Shown: in pieces, positions 31,807 to 40,586 of the stretch
Position numbering within the stretch: the first letter of the stretch is position 1
How the letters are laid out: every line of letters begins with the position of its first letter
From: Aureimonas sp. AU12
GTDB lineage: Bacteria > Pseudomonadota > Alphaproteobacteria > Rhizobiales > Rhizobiaceae
Direction of reading: 5' to 3'
NCBI RefSeq assembly: GCF_001463705.1
Contig: NZ_BBWH01000021.1
Coordinates: 94,742 to 158,741, forward strand
DNA: 64,000 bases
Notes under the pieces: generated by a model
Database searches by the model: none
Seen by the model: the letters and a program-made list of their open reading frames with translations, nothing else
What the model was told of the DNA's origin: nothing
Translations under genes and position numbers: made by a program

Positions 31807-31820
31807 GGCTCCGTTGCAAA
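31807..31820 (+). repeat. isolated IS6-family-type terminal repeat
   Basis: GGCTCCGTTGCAAA is one base from the IS6-family end GGCTCTGTTGCAAA known from IS240/IS6100-type elements. It also matches 13 of 14 bases of the left end of the decayed IS6 element at 37706-37719, in the same orientation. No transposase lies next to it. Confidence 0.5.
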
Positions 31821-31861
31821 CTCCGATTGCAGTAAGAGCTCGGGCTAGGAAAGGCGAGTTA

Positions 31862-32749
31862 ATGCTAGACTTACGCCGACTTCGCTACTTTCGAGCGATC
31901 GCGCGCTGCGGGTCCATGGCCGCGGCGTCACGGGAACTGAACATGGCTCAGCCAGCATTGAGCCATCACATGGCCGCGTTGGAGCAGCACCTGGGCTTTC
32001 TTGTCTTCGAACGCCTCCCGCGCGGTGTGAGAATTACGGGGCGTGGGCGTATCCTCCTTGCGCATGCCAATGCGATCCTCGATGCAGTGGCTCTTGCGGA
32101 GAACGAGATGAAGACGCTGGCCAAACCCGATGCGGTTCGGATCGTGCGCCTCGGTCTCCTGCCATCCTGGAGCGCAAGCCTGACACCCGCCATTATCGCG
32201 GTAACCAGCGCGCACGTGCCGGGCACCTCTCTCCATATCCTCGAGCTTCAGCATGACGAGGCCCTGCGCCGGCTGGAGCAGCGCACCGTAGACCTAGCCC
32301 TCGTTCTCACGCGACCTGTCCACGGACCCGACGAGCCCGTGGTGGAGGAGGAACTCATGCTGGTAGCACCTTCCGATCAAGGTGCCGAGATTGCCTTCGA
32401 ACGTGCCGTCAGGAGCGACCTGATCCTCCCGTCGAAGGCCATTCGCCTGCGCGGAACCATCGAGTCGGCAGCCGCAGCGGCGGGCGTTCAGATTAACATT
32501 CGCATGGAAATCGACGGGCAGGAGTCAATTAAGCAAGCCGTGGTCGCCGGCGTTGCCTCATCGATCATGCCTTGGAATTCCATTCGCAATGAGGTTCAGA
32601 CCGGCAAGCTCTTCGCGTCCCGGATCGTCGCGCCTCCGCTCCAGCGCTCCGTCTACCTCGAGATGGCCCGGGGCTTCGACCAGACCTTGGCCAGGAACTT
32701 TCTGCTGTTGCTCCGTCAGGCGTCGGAAGCGCGAACCGGAGACGACTGA
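31862..32749 (+). CDS. LysR-family transcriptional regulator
   Basis: 295 residues. The N-terminal winged helix (DLRRLRYFRAIARCGSMAAASRELNMAQPALSHH in outline) is followed by the linker helix and a substrate-binding-like effector domain from about 90. The form resembles the NAC/CynR subgroup. ATG 31862 is chosen (AAGGCGAG upstream). It converges with the RraA gene, which is last in the ABC operon; it may control that operon, but this rests on nearness only. Confidence 0.9.
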   Translation: MLDLRRLRYFRAIARCGSMAAASRELNMAQPALSHHMAALEQHLGFLVFERLPRGVRITGRGRILLAHANAILDAVALAENEMKTLAKPDAVRIVRLGLLPSWSASLTPAIIAVTSAHVPGTSLHILELQHDEALRRLEQRTVDLALVLTRPVHGPDEPVVEEELMLVAPSDQGAEIAFERAVRSDLILPSKAIRLRGTIESAAAAAGVQINIRMEIDGQESIKQAVVAGVASSIMPWNSIRNEVQTGKLFASRIVAPPLQRSVYLEMARGFDQTLARNFLLLLRQASEARTGDD

Positions 32750-32819
32750 TCTCCGTTCGACGCGGGTCGCCGGCGTGGTGGGCGCAGAGGCCTCCATGCG
32801 GCGGCATTCTGAACCCGCC

Positions 32820-33479
32820 TCAATTGACGGCGCGTGCTTCCAGCTGATCGACGAAGGATCGGTCCCAGCGGTTTTCGCGGATCGCCTGCATCGTCGCCTC
32901 TTCCTTGGCGTGCTGCGCGAGGGCGCCGGCGATCGCGGCCTCGGCGTCTTCGGGAGCGAAGGCCAGCAGCCCGTCCTGGTCGCCGACCACGATATCGCCG
33001 GGGCGCACCACGAGGCCGCCGACGCTGACGGGCACGTTGATCGCGCCGGGACCGTCCTTGTAGGGGCCGCGATGCGTGTGGCCGCGCGCATAGACCGGGA
33101 AGGTCCGCTCGCCCAGTTCGGCGATGTCGCGCACCGCGCCGTCCAGCACCATGCCGGCCATGCCGATCGAGGCGGCGAAGAAGGTCATGATGCCGCCCAC
33201 CAGCGCGTTGGCGGTCTCGCCATCGGCATCCACCACGAGGACGTCGCCCTCGCGGCACTGGTCGAAGGCGCGCAGGATCGCCAGGTTGTCGCCGCCGCGG
33301 GTGCGCACCGTCACCGCCGTTCCCGCCATCGCCGACGGCTTGTGGTAGGGCCGCAGCTGCGAGGTGCCGCGGTCGCGGTGAAGCTGGTCGCTGAGGAGCG
33401 CCACCGGGATCTCGCGCAGGCGCCGCAGGAGATCGGCATCGACGGCCGACGCGTTCGGGTTCTTTTCGATCGAGGGCAT
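32820..33479 (-). CDS. RraA-family protein (possible HMG/CHA aldolase-like enzyme)
   Basis: 219 residues of the RraA-like fold. PSAMAGTAVTVRTRGGDNLAI, GGIMTFFAASIGMAGMVLDGAVRD and GDIVVGDQDGLLAF match the family. The Gly-Gly and Arg-Asp (GAVRD) positions correspond to substrate and Mg2+ binding in 4-hydroxy-4-methyl-2-oxoglutarate/oxaloacetate lyases. In E. coli RraA itself inhibits RNase E; longer members such as this are usually metabolic. It lies 34 bases after the permease gene on the same strand, so it is probably an enzyme acting on the transported compound. Confidence 0.85.
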   Translation of the reverse strand: MPSIEKNPNASAVDADLLRRLREIPVALLSDQLHRDRGTSQLRPYHKPSAMAGTAVTVRTRGGDNLAILRAFDQCREGDVLVVDADGETANALVGGIMTFFAASIGMAGMVLDGAVRDIAELGERTFPVYARGHTHRGPYKDGPGAINVPVSVGGLVVRPGDIVVGDQDGLLAFAPEDAEAAIAGALAQHAKEEATMQAIRENRWDRSFVDQLEARAVN

Positions 33480-33513
33480 GGCGAGTTACCTGTTTCGTCG
33501 GATCTGAGGGGTT

Positions 33514-35211
33514 TCAGTTGCGCCGGATGAGGCGTCCGAGCCCGAACATGCAGGCGATGACGCCGATGTTGACGAGGCATAGGATCATCGAGAAGGCGGC
33601 GAGAACTCCGAAGGTCCCGGCCTCCCAGATGGACAGGATCGCGAAGCCCACGACCGGGTTGTTGATGCCGGCCAGCAACGCGGCTGCGGACAGGTCGCCC
33701 ATCATGTGAACGAAGACGATCGCCCAACCGGCGACAAAGCCGGGCATGGCAAGCGGAATAATGATTTCGCGAACGGTCCGGCCCTCGCCTGCTCCGTTGA
33801 TGTAGGCCGCCTCACGCAGATCGCGTCCGATCTGCGTGATGGCCGACGTCGCGGCGATCGAGCCGGGAGCGATGTACATGACGACGAACGCCAGGAGCAG
33901 GATGGTCGCCGTACCCGCGAGATAGAACGGGGCGCCGCTGAAGGCGACGAGGAATGCCACCGCCAGGATCAGGGGCGGCGTCGCCGCCGAGGACTTGATG
34001 GTCGCGTCGACCGCGTCGCCGAGTGCCGAGCTTCGCGACGCGGTGTAAATGGCGACGATCACCGCGATCGCCATCGCGATCAGGGCGCCCGTGCCCGACA
34101 GGAACAAGCTGTTCTTGAGCGAGGAGATCGCGATGTTGTTGACGTAGAGCGCCTGAGAGTAGTTGCCAAAATTCAGGGCCGATACGTTGATGCGGGGCGT
34201 CCAGAAGGACTGGAGCGACACGACGGCCAGCGCCAGGATCGGCAGGACGGAGGTCGCGGCGAGATAGGCTAGCGTGATGCCGCGAGCCGGCCACTTCCAC
34301 TTGCCGAGTTCGAGCCTGCCATTGCTCGACGCGCGACCGCCGAGGGTCGCGAACTGGCCGCTGCGGGCGGCCCGCTTCTCGATGTACCAGAGAATGCCGA
34401 CGAGCAGCAGCATGACGAGCCCGATCATCTGGGCTTCGGCGACGCGCGGAGGAAAGTCGCGGTTCAGGAGGTAGACGATGCGGGTCGTCATGACGTCGAT
34501 CCGGGCAGTGGTCCCGATGACGGCCGGGATCGAATAGGTGCCGATCGAAGAGATGGTGACGAGGAGCGCCGCCGATAGAAGAGCCGGCTTCACGGCAGGA
34601 ATCGACACCTGCCGCAGGGTGCGGAACAGGCTCGCACCGTTGATCCTGGCCGCCTCCTCCAAGGCGGGATCGAGGTTGCGCAGCGCCGCCGCGACGATCA
34701 GGTAGACATAGGGAACGCCGTTGATCGCGTAGACGATGATCAGCCCGGTCCAGGTGTAGATGTTGAGCTGGAACGACAGGAAATCCGGGAGTCCGGCGAG
34801 CCAGCCGTTGAGGAAACCGACCCGCGGGGCGGCGATGAAGACCCAACCGATGGACATGGCGACGTTGGGAATAAGCAGTGGAATGATCGGCATCAACGTG
34901 CCGACCTTGCCCATGCCTGCGTCCGTCCGTTCGTTGATCCAGGCCAGATAGGCGCCGATGAGAAGAGCCAGGACCGTGCTGACGCCGACCACGATGGCCG
35001 TATTCGAGAGAACGGTGAGGAACCAGGGCTGCGACAGGACCGAGATCGCATCCAAGAGGCCGCTCCGGCCCGTGCCGGCGAGGATCTGCCAGAACATCCG
35101 ACCGAGCGGATAGATGAGCAGGAACATGATGAAGCCGGCACACAGCGCCGTCAGCACGGTGTAGGGCCGGAAAGCGAACCTGCGCCGGGCCGAGTAGGAG
35201 ACCGGGCTCAT
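33514..35211 (-). CDS. ABC transporter permease, two fused membrane domains (FbpB-type)
   Basis: 565 residues with about 12 membrane helices in two homologous halves. Each half has an EAA loop (LEEAARINGASLFRTLRQVSIPAVKP near 205-230; LREAAYINGAGEGRTVREIIIPLAMP near 475-500). One chain thus forms the whole channel, as in ferric-iron FbpB and some 2-aminoethylphosphonate or putrescine importers. ATG 35211 overlaps the ATPase stop (ATGA). It belongs with the ATPase and binding protein upstream. Confidence 0.9.
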   Translation of the reverse strand: MSPVSYSARRRFAFRPYTVLTALCAGFIMFLLIYPLGRMFWQILAGTGRSGLLDAISVLSQPWFLTVLSNTAIVVGVSTVLALLIGAYLAWINERTDAGMGKVGTLMPIIPLLIPNVAMSIGWVFIAAPRVGFLNGWLAGLPDFLSFQLNIYTWTGLIIVYAINGVPYVYLIVAAALRNLDPALEEAARINGASLFRTLRQVSIPAVKPALLSAALLVTISSIGTYSIPAVIGTTARIDVMTTRIVYLLNRDFPPRVAEAQMIGLVMLLLVGILWYIEKRAARSGQFATLGGRASSNGRLELGKWKWPARGITLAYLAATSVLPILALAVVSLQSFWTPRINVSALNFGNYSQALYVNNIAISSLKNSLFLSGTGALIAMAIAVIVAIYTASRSSALGDAVDATIKSSAATPPLILAVAFLVAFSGAPFYLAGTATILLLAFVVMYIAPGSIAATSAITQIGRDLREAAYINGAGEGRTVREIIIPLAMPGFVAGWAIVFVHMMGDLSAAALLAGINNPVVGFAILSIWEAGTFGVLAAFSMILCLVNIGVIACMFGLGRLIRRN

Positions 35212-36380
35212 GGCTTCGCCCGACCTTCGGGCGGGACCACCCGCGCGTCTTTCGAAGGAACCTCCAGCCACGCCGGCCCGCCGACGGTCAGCGCCGCGAT
35301 ATCGTTGCTTTCGTGCATCCAGACATTGATCCGCTGGTCGTTGCGCCTCACCACGATCTCCGTATGAGGGCCGGAGAAAAGGATCGCTTCCACGACGACC
35401 TCGATGCGACCCGGCGCATCGTCCGGCCGGGCGGAATGCAGCCGCAGCTTCTCGGGACGGACCACCACCGAAACCGGCGTTCCCGGCGCCAGGGCGTCGA
35501 CGACGATGGCCGCCCGATCGATCGTCAAAAGCCCGAGCTCGGTGGACACGTCCACACTGTTCCCACGTGCGCCGGCGATCTGCCCTCGCCAGATGTTCGC
35601 CACTCCCACGAAACGGGCGGTGTATTCGTTGGGGGGATGATTGTAGACCTCCGCCGGCGTGCCGAGAGCGGCAATCCGGCCCGAGTCGAGGACCGCCACG
35701 CGGTGGCCGAGTTCCATCGCCTCGGTCTGGTCATGCGTCACGTAGAGGCCGGAAAAACCGAGCCGGCGTTGCATGGCCTGCAGCTCGAAACGAAGCTGCG
35801 CCCGGACCTGGGCATCGACGTTGGAGAGCGGTTCGTCGAAGAGAACGACGGACGAGTTCGCCACCAGCGCCCGCGCCAAGGCGACGCGCTGTTGCTGACC
35901 GCCGCTGATCCGGCTCGGGAACTGACCCTCGAGCCCGCCAACGCCGACCATCTTCAGCACATCGGCGACGCGCTGGGCGATCTGGAGTTTCGGCACATTG
36001 CGCGAGCGAAGCGGAAACGCGACGTTCTCGGCAACGGTCATGTGCGGCCAGAGCGCATAGGACTGGAACACCATGGCCAGTTCCCTGCGATCGGCAGGCT
36101 CGTATATGCCCTTCCTGGAAGAGAAGACGGTCCGCCCGTCGATGACGATCTCACCCTCGTCCGGTCGCTCCAAACCGGCCACGCAACGAAGCAGCGTGGT
36201 CTTTCCACAGCCGCTTGGCCCGAGAAGGACGACGAGTTCGTTCTCGCCGACCGACAGGCTGATGTTGTCGATCGGCGTGATGGATGAGCCCCCCTCGCGC
36301 TTGAAGGTCTTCAGAAGGCCGATGACCTCGATGCGCGGCCGGCGGGCCATACCCGCTTCGAAAGCAATGCTCGCACTCAT
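35208..36380 (-). CDS. ABC transporter ATP-binding protein (FbpC/PotA type)
   Basis: 390 residues. Walker A LLGPSGCGKTTLLR, Q-loop VFQSYALWPHM, signature RISGGQQQRVALARAL, Walker B VVLFDEPLSNVDAQVR and the His switch YVTHDQTEAM are all intact. The C-terminal 130 residues form a TOBE/OB regulatory domain (VVVRPEKLRLHS). It drives the fused permease. ATG 36380 is chosen; longer in-frame starts lack homology. It is preceded by a 132-base gap after the binding-protein gene. Confidence 0.93.
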   Translation of the reverse strand: MSASIAFEAGMARRPRIEVIGLLKTFKREGGSSITPIDNISLSVGENELVVLLGPSGCGKTTLLRCVAGLERPDEGEIVIDGRTVFSSRKGIYEPADRRELAMVFQSYALWPHMTVAENVAFPLRSRNVPKLQIAQRVADVLKMVGVGGLEGQFPSRISGGQQQRVALARALVANSSVVLFDEPLSNVDAQVRAQLRFELQAMQRRLGFSGLYVTHDQTEAMELGHRVAVLDSGRIAALGTPAEVYNHPPNEYTARFVGVANIWRGQIAGARGNSVDVSTELGLLTIDRAAIVVDALAPGTPVSVVVRPEKLRLHSARPDDAPGRIEVVVEAILFSGPHTEIVVRRNDQRINVWMHESNDIAALTVGGPAWLEVPSKDARVVPPEGRAKP

Positions 36381-36512
36381 GTCAGGATATCCGGAAAGGG
36401 AATGTCGAGGCGGGGCGAGTTCCGGCATCGCAGAAAGCCGGTGTCCTCGCCGCAGCCATCCCGATTGCTGGAAAGGCACCGGCCGCAGGTTCGACCCGCG
36501 GCGGTCTCGTCC

Positions 36513-37553
36513 TCAGGGCTGGAGGCCTATCATCTGATAGAGTTGCTTCGCCTCGTCGGTCGGGATGATGTCGCGCCCGATCCGGTGTTCCGCCGGCAAC
36601 GCGTTCGGGCAGTCCGCCGCGCTCATCGGCATGCTGGAAATGCCGCCGAGCGAGCACTGCAGCTTCTGTCCTTCTTCGCCGAGCAGCCAGTTCACGAAGA
36701 GGAGTGCCGCGTTGGGATGCCGCGCATTCTTCGGAACGCCAGTCCCCTGGGCGGGTGCGTGCACGAGATCCGACGGAAGTGTCATGGCCAGCGGAGCCCC
36801 TTGTTTGCGCAAGGCGGCCGAGTGAACGGGAACGCTGGGAACGAGGATCTCGTAGCCACCGGCCGCAAGCTGCTGTGCGGCGGCGGAGGCGGTGCCGACG
36901 ATTTCCGGCTCGTTCGCCATCAACTCGCCGAACCAAGCGTCGCCATAGACGTCGCGCAGCCCCAGGAAGAAGGAGAGCTGGTTGGTCGAGGCACGGGGAT
37001 CGACGATCGCGATCTTGTTCTTCCAACGAGGGTCTGCAAGATTCTTCCAGCTCTTGAGATGCTCCGCGACATCCGCCTCGCTCACGAGATCGCTGTTGTA
37101 CGTGACGAGTTGCACGTCGGTTTGATAGACCGCGTAATGCGTGTTCTCCGGCGCGATGAGCGGTGTCTTCTCCCCAAGGACGGGGACGTTGTTCAGCGAG
37201 ATCTCGACGAACAGATCGGGCTTTTCCTGGAAGATAACAGTCGAGGCCGTCGTCAGAAGGTCGGCCTGCGCAACGCCGGCATCGCTTTCACCGATGAACC
37301 GGGCGAAGACCTGCGCGGAGGGAAGGCGGATGTATTGCGCGTCGATTTCGGGATACGCCGCCTCGAACGCGGCGACCTTGGCATCCATCTCCGCTTCCTG
37401 GTTGGACGAATAGATCAGCAGCGCCCCTTCGGCTTTCGCTGCGGCTTCGAGCGCTTCAAGCCTGCCTTGGGCAAATCCCGCCGTTGACGCCAGGAACGTC
37501 GTCGCGGCCAGGGTTACGCCTGCCATCCACGCATGCGGTCTTGTATAGGTCAT
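36513..37553 (-). CDS. ABC transporter periplasmic substrate-binding protein (FbpA/AfuA-like)
   Basis: 346 residues with a signal peptide (MAGVTLAATTFLASTAGFAQG). The mature part has EGALLIYSSNQEAEMDAKVAAFE and the LADPRWKNKIAIVDPRAS motif of the cluster that includes iron(III), thiamine, phosphonate and organic-acid binding proteins. The paired tyrosines near the C-terminus that hold iron in FbpA are not evident, and the neighbouring RraA-family gene favours an organic substrate. GGGAGGAACGA before ATG 37553 is a strong ribosome-binding site. First gene of the operon. Confidence 0.9.
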   Translation of the reverse strand: MTYTRPHAWMAGVTLAATTFLASTAGFAQGRLEALEAAAKAEGALLIYSSNQEAEMDAKVAAFEAAYPEIDAQYIRLPSAQVFARFIGESDAGVAQADLLTTASTVIFQEKPDLFVEISLNNVPVLGEKTPLIAPENTHYAVYQTDVQLVTYNSDLVSEADVAEHLKSWKNLADPRWKNKIAIVDPRASTNQLSFFLGLRDVYGDAWFGELMANEPEIVGTASAAAQQLAAGGYEILVPSVPVHSAALRKQGAPLAMTLPSDLVHAPAQGTGVPKNARHPNAALLFVNWLLGEEGQKLQCSLGGISSMPMSAADCPNALPAEHRIGRDIIPTDEAKQLYQMIGLQP

Positions 37554-37629
37554 TCGTTCCTCCCGAAATCGATAACGCAACGTAGGAGCGGAATTGGAAG
37601 CCACACAACTACCGATTATTGAAGTGGCC

Positions 37630-37646
37630 TATAAATTTCTTTTATA
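37630..37646. promoter_or_regulatory. AT-rich inverted repeat upstream of the ABC operon
   Basis: TATAAA (37630-37635), five bases, TTTATA (37641-37646), about 80 bases before the binding-protein start in an unusually AT-rich stretch. It could be a regulator site or part of the promoter. Not more than a pattern. Confidence 0.25.
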
Positions 37647-37705
37647 CCTTTCCTCTTGTTTGCCCTAGGCTGCTCCAATGAAACACTCCCGGAATGGCTC
37701 GGACA

Positions 37706-38210
37706 GGCTCCGTTACAAACCATCAATCGGGTCGCAGTGATCCCGTTCTGTTCGATTTTCAGGCGACGAACACCTGCAACAGCCGCCCGATGAAGCGGGC
37801 CTCCGATCCGCCGGCGCGGCTGTCCACCATCGATCGGCATTGCCCCTTCTGGAACATCCGCGTCGTTTCGAAGCCAAGTATCGTGTTGCGGGCAGCTTTC
37901 TGAGACTGAAAGTCTCGCATCGGCGGATCCGCTGCCTGAGCTTGCCATGGTCAGACTCGAGCCGATTGCTCAGGCATCTGATCTGCCGGCTGACAGGTCT
38001 CGGCGAGCCGACCGTCTCGCCGCGGCGATGCGATCACCTCGTTGCAGGCCGGGCTCTCGTCCGTCAAGATCACCGATGGCCGATTGTGCGGCGACCGGTT
38101 CAAAGCCCTGATGAGGAAGCGTTTGGCCGCCTTCGATGTGCAATTCTGAGGCAGATGGAAGTCGAGCGTCTTGCCTTGATTGCCGATCGCACGGGAGAGA
38201 TCTAGCCTTT
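37706..38210 (-). mobile_element. decayed IS6-family element, one end only
   Basis: The left terminal repeat GGCTCCGTTACAAA (37706-37719) is followed by the 3' part of an IS6-family transposase reading leftwards. The 5' part of the gene and the other terminal repeat are not recognisable; homology stops near 38210. Confidence 0.7.
37759..38210 (-). pseudogene. IS6-family transposase, frameshifted and 5'-truncated
   Basis: Read on the minus strand, RAIGNQGKTLDFHL, KAAKRFLIRALN and ILTDESPACNEVI match the DDE core of IS6-family transposases. After a frame change come LESDHGKLRQRIR and, after another, MRDFQSQKAARNTILGFE, MFQKGQCRSMVDSRAGG and ARFIGRLLQVFVA with the natural stop at 37759. The N-terminal DNA-binding part is gone. 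At least two frameshifts make it inactive. Confidence 0.75.
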
Positions 38211-38449
38211 CCCGAAGCCGACGAACTAGGATGCCGGCGGCGCCCGATCCGATTTCGGTGTGGCCGCCCGAACGGACAGCGGTGCGACCGGCGCGAAGCG
38301 CTCGATGATTGACCCCGGCCACGGCTTCGTGCGGCTCGCATCCAGGGAGCGACCGGGGCCATCACACGATGGCAAGGCGGTTCGAACGGGATGGCGGAAA
38401 GGGTCATACGGGAGAGCCATGCGATGCTCGTCCCGTCGATATCATTCCG

Positions 38450-38899
38450 TCATTGACCGCCGCAGGACAGATCGCCTTCCTCGCATCGAAGCTGGGCCTC
38501 GAGCCGGCGCGTCTGCATCACCGTCAGGTCGCTGAGGCAGGTTGCCAGCATCATCGGATGAAGGCTGCCCTCCGTCGACCCCGCCGTCTCGAAGGCGCAT
38601 TGCCCGTCGCGATAGGCAATCCAGGCGCGCTGCGCCGTCTGCAGGGCGGACCGCCCCTGTGGAGAGACGCGATCGATCAAGGCCTTGTAGATGTCGTTGA
38701 GCGACTGGTCCGCCGCCTCGAGGGCACGTCCGGCGCAGTCGTTCAGCGCCGACTGGCTTGAATTTCCGATACAGGTCTCGTCAGCCGAAGCCGTTGCCAT
38801 CGGCGGAAGGATGAGAGCCGCCGCGAGCACCGCGATGACGCGGAGCGACGGACGAGATCGGAACCGTGCAATCGGCCGCGTGACAGGCGGCTCCATCAT
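38450..38899 (-). CDS. exported LprI/DUF1311-family protein
   Basis: 149 residues with a signal peptide (RVIAVLAAALILPPMATASA). The mature domain has LNDCAGRALEAADQSLNDIYKAL, RSALQTAQRAWIAYRDGQCAFET and ATCLSDLTVMQTRRL, the DUF1311 pattern (C-x-n-L-n-Y, AQRAW-x-x-YRDA, C-x-x-x-x-T-x-x-R). Mycobacterial LprI of this family inhibits lysozyme; Gram-negative members are less well studied. Four conserved cysteines probably form disulfides. ATG 38899 is chosen (ATGATG); the frame is open further upstream. Confidence 0.8.
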   Translation of the reverse strand: MMEPPVTRPIARFRSRPSLRVIAVLAAALILPPMATASADETCIGNSSQSALNDCAGRALEAADQSLNDIYKALIDRVSPQGRSALQTAQRAWIAYRDGQCAFETAGSTEGSLHPMMLATCLSDLTVMQTRRLEAQLRCEEGDLSCGGQ

Positions 38900-38996
38900 G
38901 GCTGCAGGATCTCGTGCAGCCGGCGCCGCAGCGTCCTTGGCACATGCGAGGCGGGGCGGCGTAAGCAGGGGGCACATGTCACGTCTCTATTTCCCC

Positions 38997-40586
38997 TCAT
39001 AACTCGTCGCCCACAGGCGCTTCGTCCGCTGGCGTCCCGTCACCGAGCCCCTGGTCGTCCGGTCCGGCCTCCTCGTCCGGGCCCTTCAGCATCGTGCCGT
39101 TGATGGTGACCGAGCCGTCGCCGGCGGAGACCACCACCCATTCGACGCGGCCATCGTCCTTGGGTCTTGAAAGGCCCTTGGCGAACTGCAGCAAGCCCAC
39201 CGCCTGGTGAAGGCTGGGATCGCTCGCGGCGGCGCCCTGCAGCGTGGCGATGGCGGTGTCGAGCCCGCCGACCTCGACCGCCATCGTCGAGACGGGAACT
39301 CCGGACGCAAACGAGACCTCGCCGCCGAATGTGACATCGAGATCGCGGGCGCGGATGTGGCTCGGCTTGATCCGGACACGGATGCGATCCGTCGCGAACG
39401 CCTGCTGGACTTGTGCCTGCGCCTGCGGCGCCAACGGCGGGTCGCTCGTGAAGTCCGCCTCGCGCAGCGCGATCTCCAGCGGCGTGGCGAGATCGACGCC
39501 GGAGACCGCCAGGCCGACCTCCACGAGGTCCGGCGTGAGCGAGGCCCCCCAAGCCGGCATCACCGGTGTCGCGACGGCAACGCCGCGCAGCGCGATGTCC
39601 ATGTCGAGGGATGAATCCGAGGCGATGCCGCTGACGCGGATCGACTGGCTGGCCTCGCGGATGCCGAGGTTGCCATAGAGCGAACTGACCTTGAGATCGC
39701 TGGCGGACGCCGACACGTCGAGGCTCGACCAGAGCGGCAGGACGGCGCGAAGCTTGTCCTTCAACGCGGCGCCGAAGGGACCGGCGAGCGTGCCCTCGGC
39801 GTCGCGTTCGAGATCGGCGGCCTGCGACAGCACGAGCGTGTAGAGATCGAGCAGCGGACGCGTCCGCGCCGCCTTGGCCGATCCCCGCGTCTCGACCGCC
39901 CTGGCGCCCATCTCGAACCCGAACGAAGGTGGCATGGTGCCGTCTGCCGCCGGAAACTGGATGGCGGTCGTCTGGGTCACGGCGTCGTAGACCTGCGTGA
40001 ACGCGATGTCGGCTGCGCCACTGGCCGCCGGCGTCGATGCGACCGTCAGGCGTGTCGCGTCGATCGTCGCAACGCTGTTCGAAAGGGCGTCCTGCGACCG
40101 GTTGGTGGTGGTCCCGACCCGCCCCTCGGCCGTCAGGAAGGTGGCGAGGGCAGGCGAGTAGACACCCTTGAACACCTGCGACGCCTGCGAATAGTCGAAG
40201 TTTTGCTGCTGCCCTTCCACGGCGTAGGACGCCGAGACCGCGACGGGATCCCTCGTGAAGACGTTCCACGTGCCGTCGCCGCGCTCGCTGACGATCAGCG
40301 ACAGGGGCGCGAAGGACACCGGCGACCCGACGAGGTCGGACAGGAGAGAGGCGGGATCGAGGGTGATCTTCTGGCCATGGGGATCGGGCTCGATCCGCAG
40401 CAGCTTCTTCTCGAACGGCGCGGCGGTCAGATAGGCGGCAAGCGACGTCCGCAGGCTGGCGGCGCCCGAGGTCGTACCGGCCGCTGCCGTCGCCGGCTCG
40501 CTCGGTGCGTCCTGCGCCAGCACGGGGCCGGCGAGGATCGTGGACAGCCCGAAAGCCAGCGCCGAAGTCAGACAACGTTGATGCAT
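38997..40586 (-). CDS. large uncharacterised exported protein (DUF2125/YdgA-like)
   Basis: 529 residues with a signal peptide (CLTSALAFGLSTILAGPVLAQD). The rest is beta-rich with alternating hydrophobic residues and recurring pieces such as SYAVEGQQQNFDYS, DIALRGVAVATPV and RARDLDVTFGGEVSF. The end (FAKGLSRPKDDGRVEWVVV, DGSVTINGTMLKG) resembles DUF2125 proteins of alphaproteobacteria and, more distantly, YdgA/DUF945 envelope proteins. The role is unknown. ATG 40586 is chosen because AAAGGGAGG stands just before it. An acidic low-complexity C-terminus (PDEEAGPDDQGLGDG) follows the domain. Confidence 0.82.
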   Translation of the reverse strand: MHQRCLTSALAFGLSTILAGPVLAQDAPSEPATAAAGTTSGAASLRTSLAAYLTAAPFEKKLLRIEPDPHGQKITLDPASLLSDLVGSPVSFAPLSLIVSERGDGTWNVFTRDPVAVSASYAVEGQQQNFDYSQASQVFKGVYSPALATFLTAEGRVGTTTNRSQDALSNSVATIDATRLTVASTPAASGAADIAFTQVYDAVTQTTAIQFPAADGTMPPSFGFEMGARAVETRGSAKAARTRPLLDLYTLVLSQAADLERDAEGTLAGPFGAALKDKLRAVLPLWSSLDVSASASDLKVSSLYGNLGIREASQSIRVSGIASDSSLDMDIALRGVAVATPVMPAWGASLTPDLVEVGLAVSGVDLATPLEIALREADFTSDPPLAPQAQAQVQQAFATDRIRVRIKPSHIRARDLDVTFGGEVSFASGVPVSTMAVEVGGLDTAIATLQGAAASDPSLHQAVGLLQFAKGLSRPKDDGRVEWVVVSAGDGSVTINGTMLKGPDEEAGPDDQGLGDGTPADEAPVGDEL

